Shown here: positions 63,541 through 64,000 of the stretch, in pieces | How positions within the stretch are numbered: the stretch's first letter is position 1 | Layout of the letters: each line of letters opens with the position of its first letter | NCBI GenBank assembly: GCA_050084515.1 | Contig: CM114271.1 | Coordinates: forward strand, 9,052,001-9,116,000 | DNA: 64,000 nucleotides | Direction: 5' to 3' | Origin: Blasia pusilla | Lineage: Eukaryota; Marchantiophyta; Marchantiopsida; Blasiales | Translations under genes and position numbers: made by a program | The notes under the pieces: generated by a model | The model's database searches: none | Told to the model about the DNA's origin: nothing | The model's input: the letters and a program-made list of their open reading frames with translations, nothing else

Positions 63541-64000
63541 ACTATGTCTGTGGGTCTTCCACCCTTGTAATGAGCTCGATGGCTACCGGGGACGGTAGAG
63601 GCATCGGTGGGGCAAGGAGAGTAGTATTTTGCATCCTTGGAGTAAATGGGATGTAATGGTGGGCATGTGGAGTTGGTTGCTCATCTTTGGTGGTGGAGGA
63701 GTTATTTGCTCAGATGATGGTGTAGCTAAGGGTGTACGATCTTGTGAGGGGGTTGCGTAGCGACCAATGGCATCGCCCTCTCCTCTAGTGTGCCGGTGGA
63801 GGAGACTTGGGAGCCATTACTTGGGCCCAAGCTTACGGGAGGTGAGAAACGACGCTGACACAGTTCCTACGTGCTTATAGGAGTTGTTTTGCCTTTAGCA
63901 TGAAGGAGTTGGGTTCTCTGGTTGGACCCGGTATACGGATTGATTTGGCTAGTGATACGCCAATCTTCCGTCGTCCCTACCGATATAGTGATATGGAGAG
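63541..64000 (+). pseudogene. Start of Gypsy reverse transcriptase (element M2, runs off the window)
   Basis: Degenerate spacer, then SCFAFSMKELGSLVGPGIRI, DLASDTPIFRRPYRYSDME at the window end, the same as 58050-58160 of M1. The remaining RT, RNase H, integrase and 3' LTR would lie beyond position 64000. Confidence 0.85.

Overview
This is a nuclear segment of a large, repeat-rich land-plant genome. The one gene that looks intact (33400-35232, minus) encodes a plant-specific DUF3475/DUF668 protein. Almost everything else is decayed mobile DNA: nested LTR retrotransposons and solo LTRs, a Helitron, Mutator-like (MULE) fragments, and a spliced multi-exon repeat gene family. The intron signals (GTAAGT donors, CAG acceptors) and retroelement types are plant-like. 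A seed-free plant (fern or lycophyte) is my guess from the kinds of elements; the sequence does not prove it. Many start codons cannot be trusted because the reading frames are broken, so most coding calls are pseudogenes.

Layout. 1-1204: intron and exon of the multi-exon family. 1205-5052: LTR fragment plus a truncated Ty3/Gypsy element. 5053-7250: 3' exons of the family, plus strand. 8226-13750: the most complete copy, minus strand. 13700-22310: MULE pieces in both orientations, with a further family copy at 16303-18152. 22340-25688: Gypsy gag and its 5' LTR, split by a solo LTR. 25689-31687: non-coding sequence, microsatellites and a Helitron helicase interrupted by an LTR. 33400-35232: the host gene. 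38385-45662: two Gypsy remnants joined tail to tail with two solo LTRs inserted. 46675-50277: two copies of a third LTR family. 50283-54818: another family copy, plus strand. 54819-57234: a Copia element. 57229-64000: two copies of a Gypsy element that carries a cytosine-C5 DNA methyltransferase between gag and reverse transcriptase.

Two systems stand out. First, the multi-exon family (exons called D1, D2, ABC, E1, E2) reads as a ParB/Srx-like domain (DGNHR motif) followed by a circularly ordered, beta-class amino-methyltransferase-like domain (motif IV-like DLPSG in exon ABC, motif I-like PGDLVFDLVGLSG in exon E1). Its promoter and introns are filled with about 75 copies of a 27-nt CpG-rich palindrome: 13-nt arms GCAACCCGTCGGA around a single central G or C. 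In the promoter these form a tandem array with a 67-bp period. In the introns they recur about every 50-90 bp with unrelated spacers. All three visible promoters carry AACGG-core sites resembling mitosis-specific activator elements next to a TATA-like box.

Second, the Gypsy-methyltransferase element shows motif I (DLFGGISTG), a PC motif, ENV and an RPRLWW block ahead of the RT. The window therefore holds two unrelated DNA-methyltransferase-bearing repeat families side by side. Every copy visible here is mutated, so neither is active at this locus.
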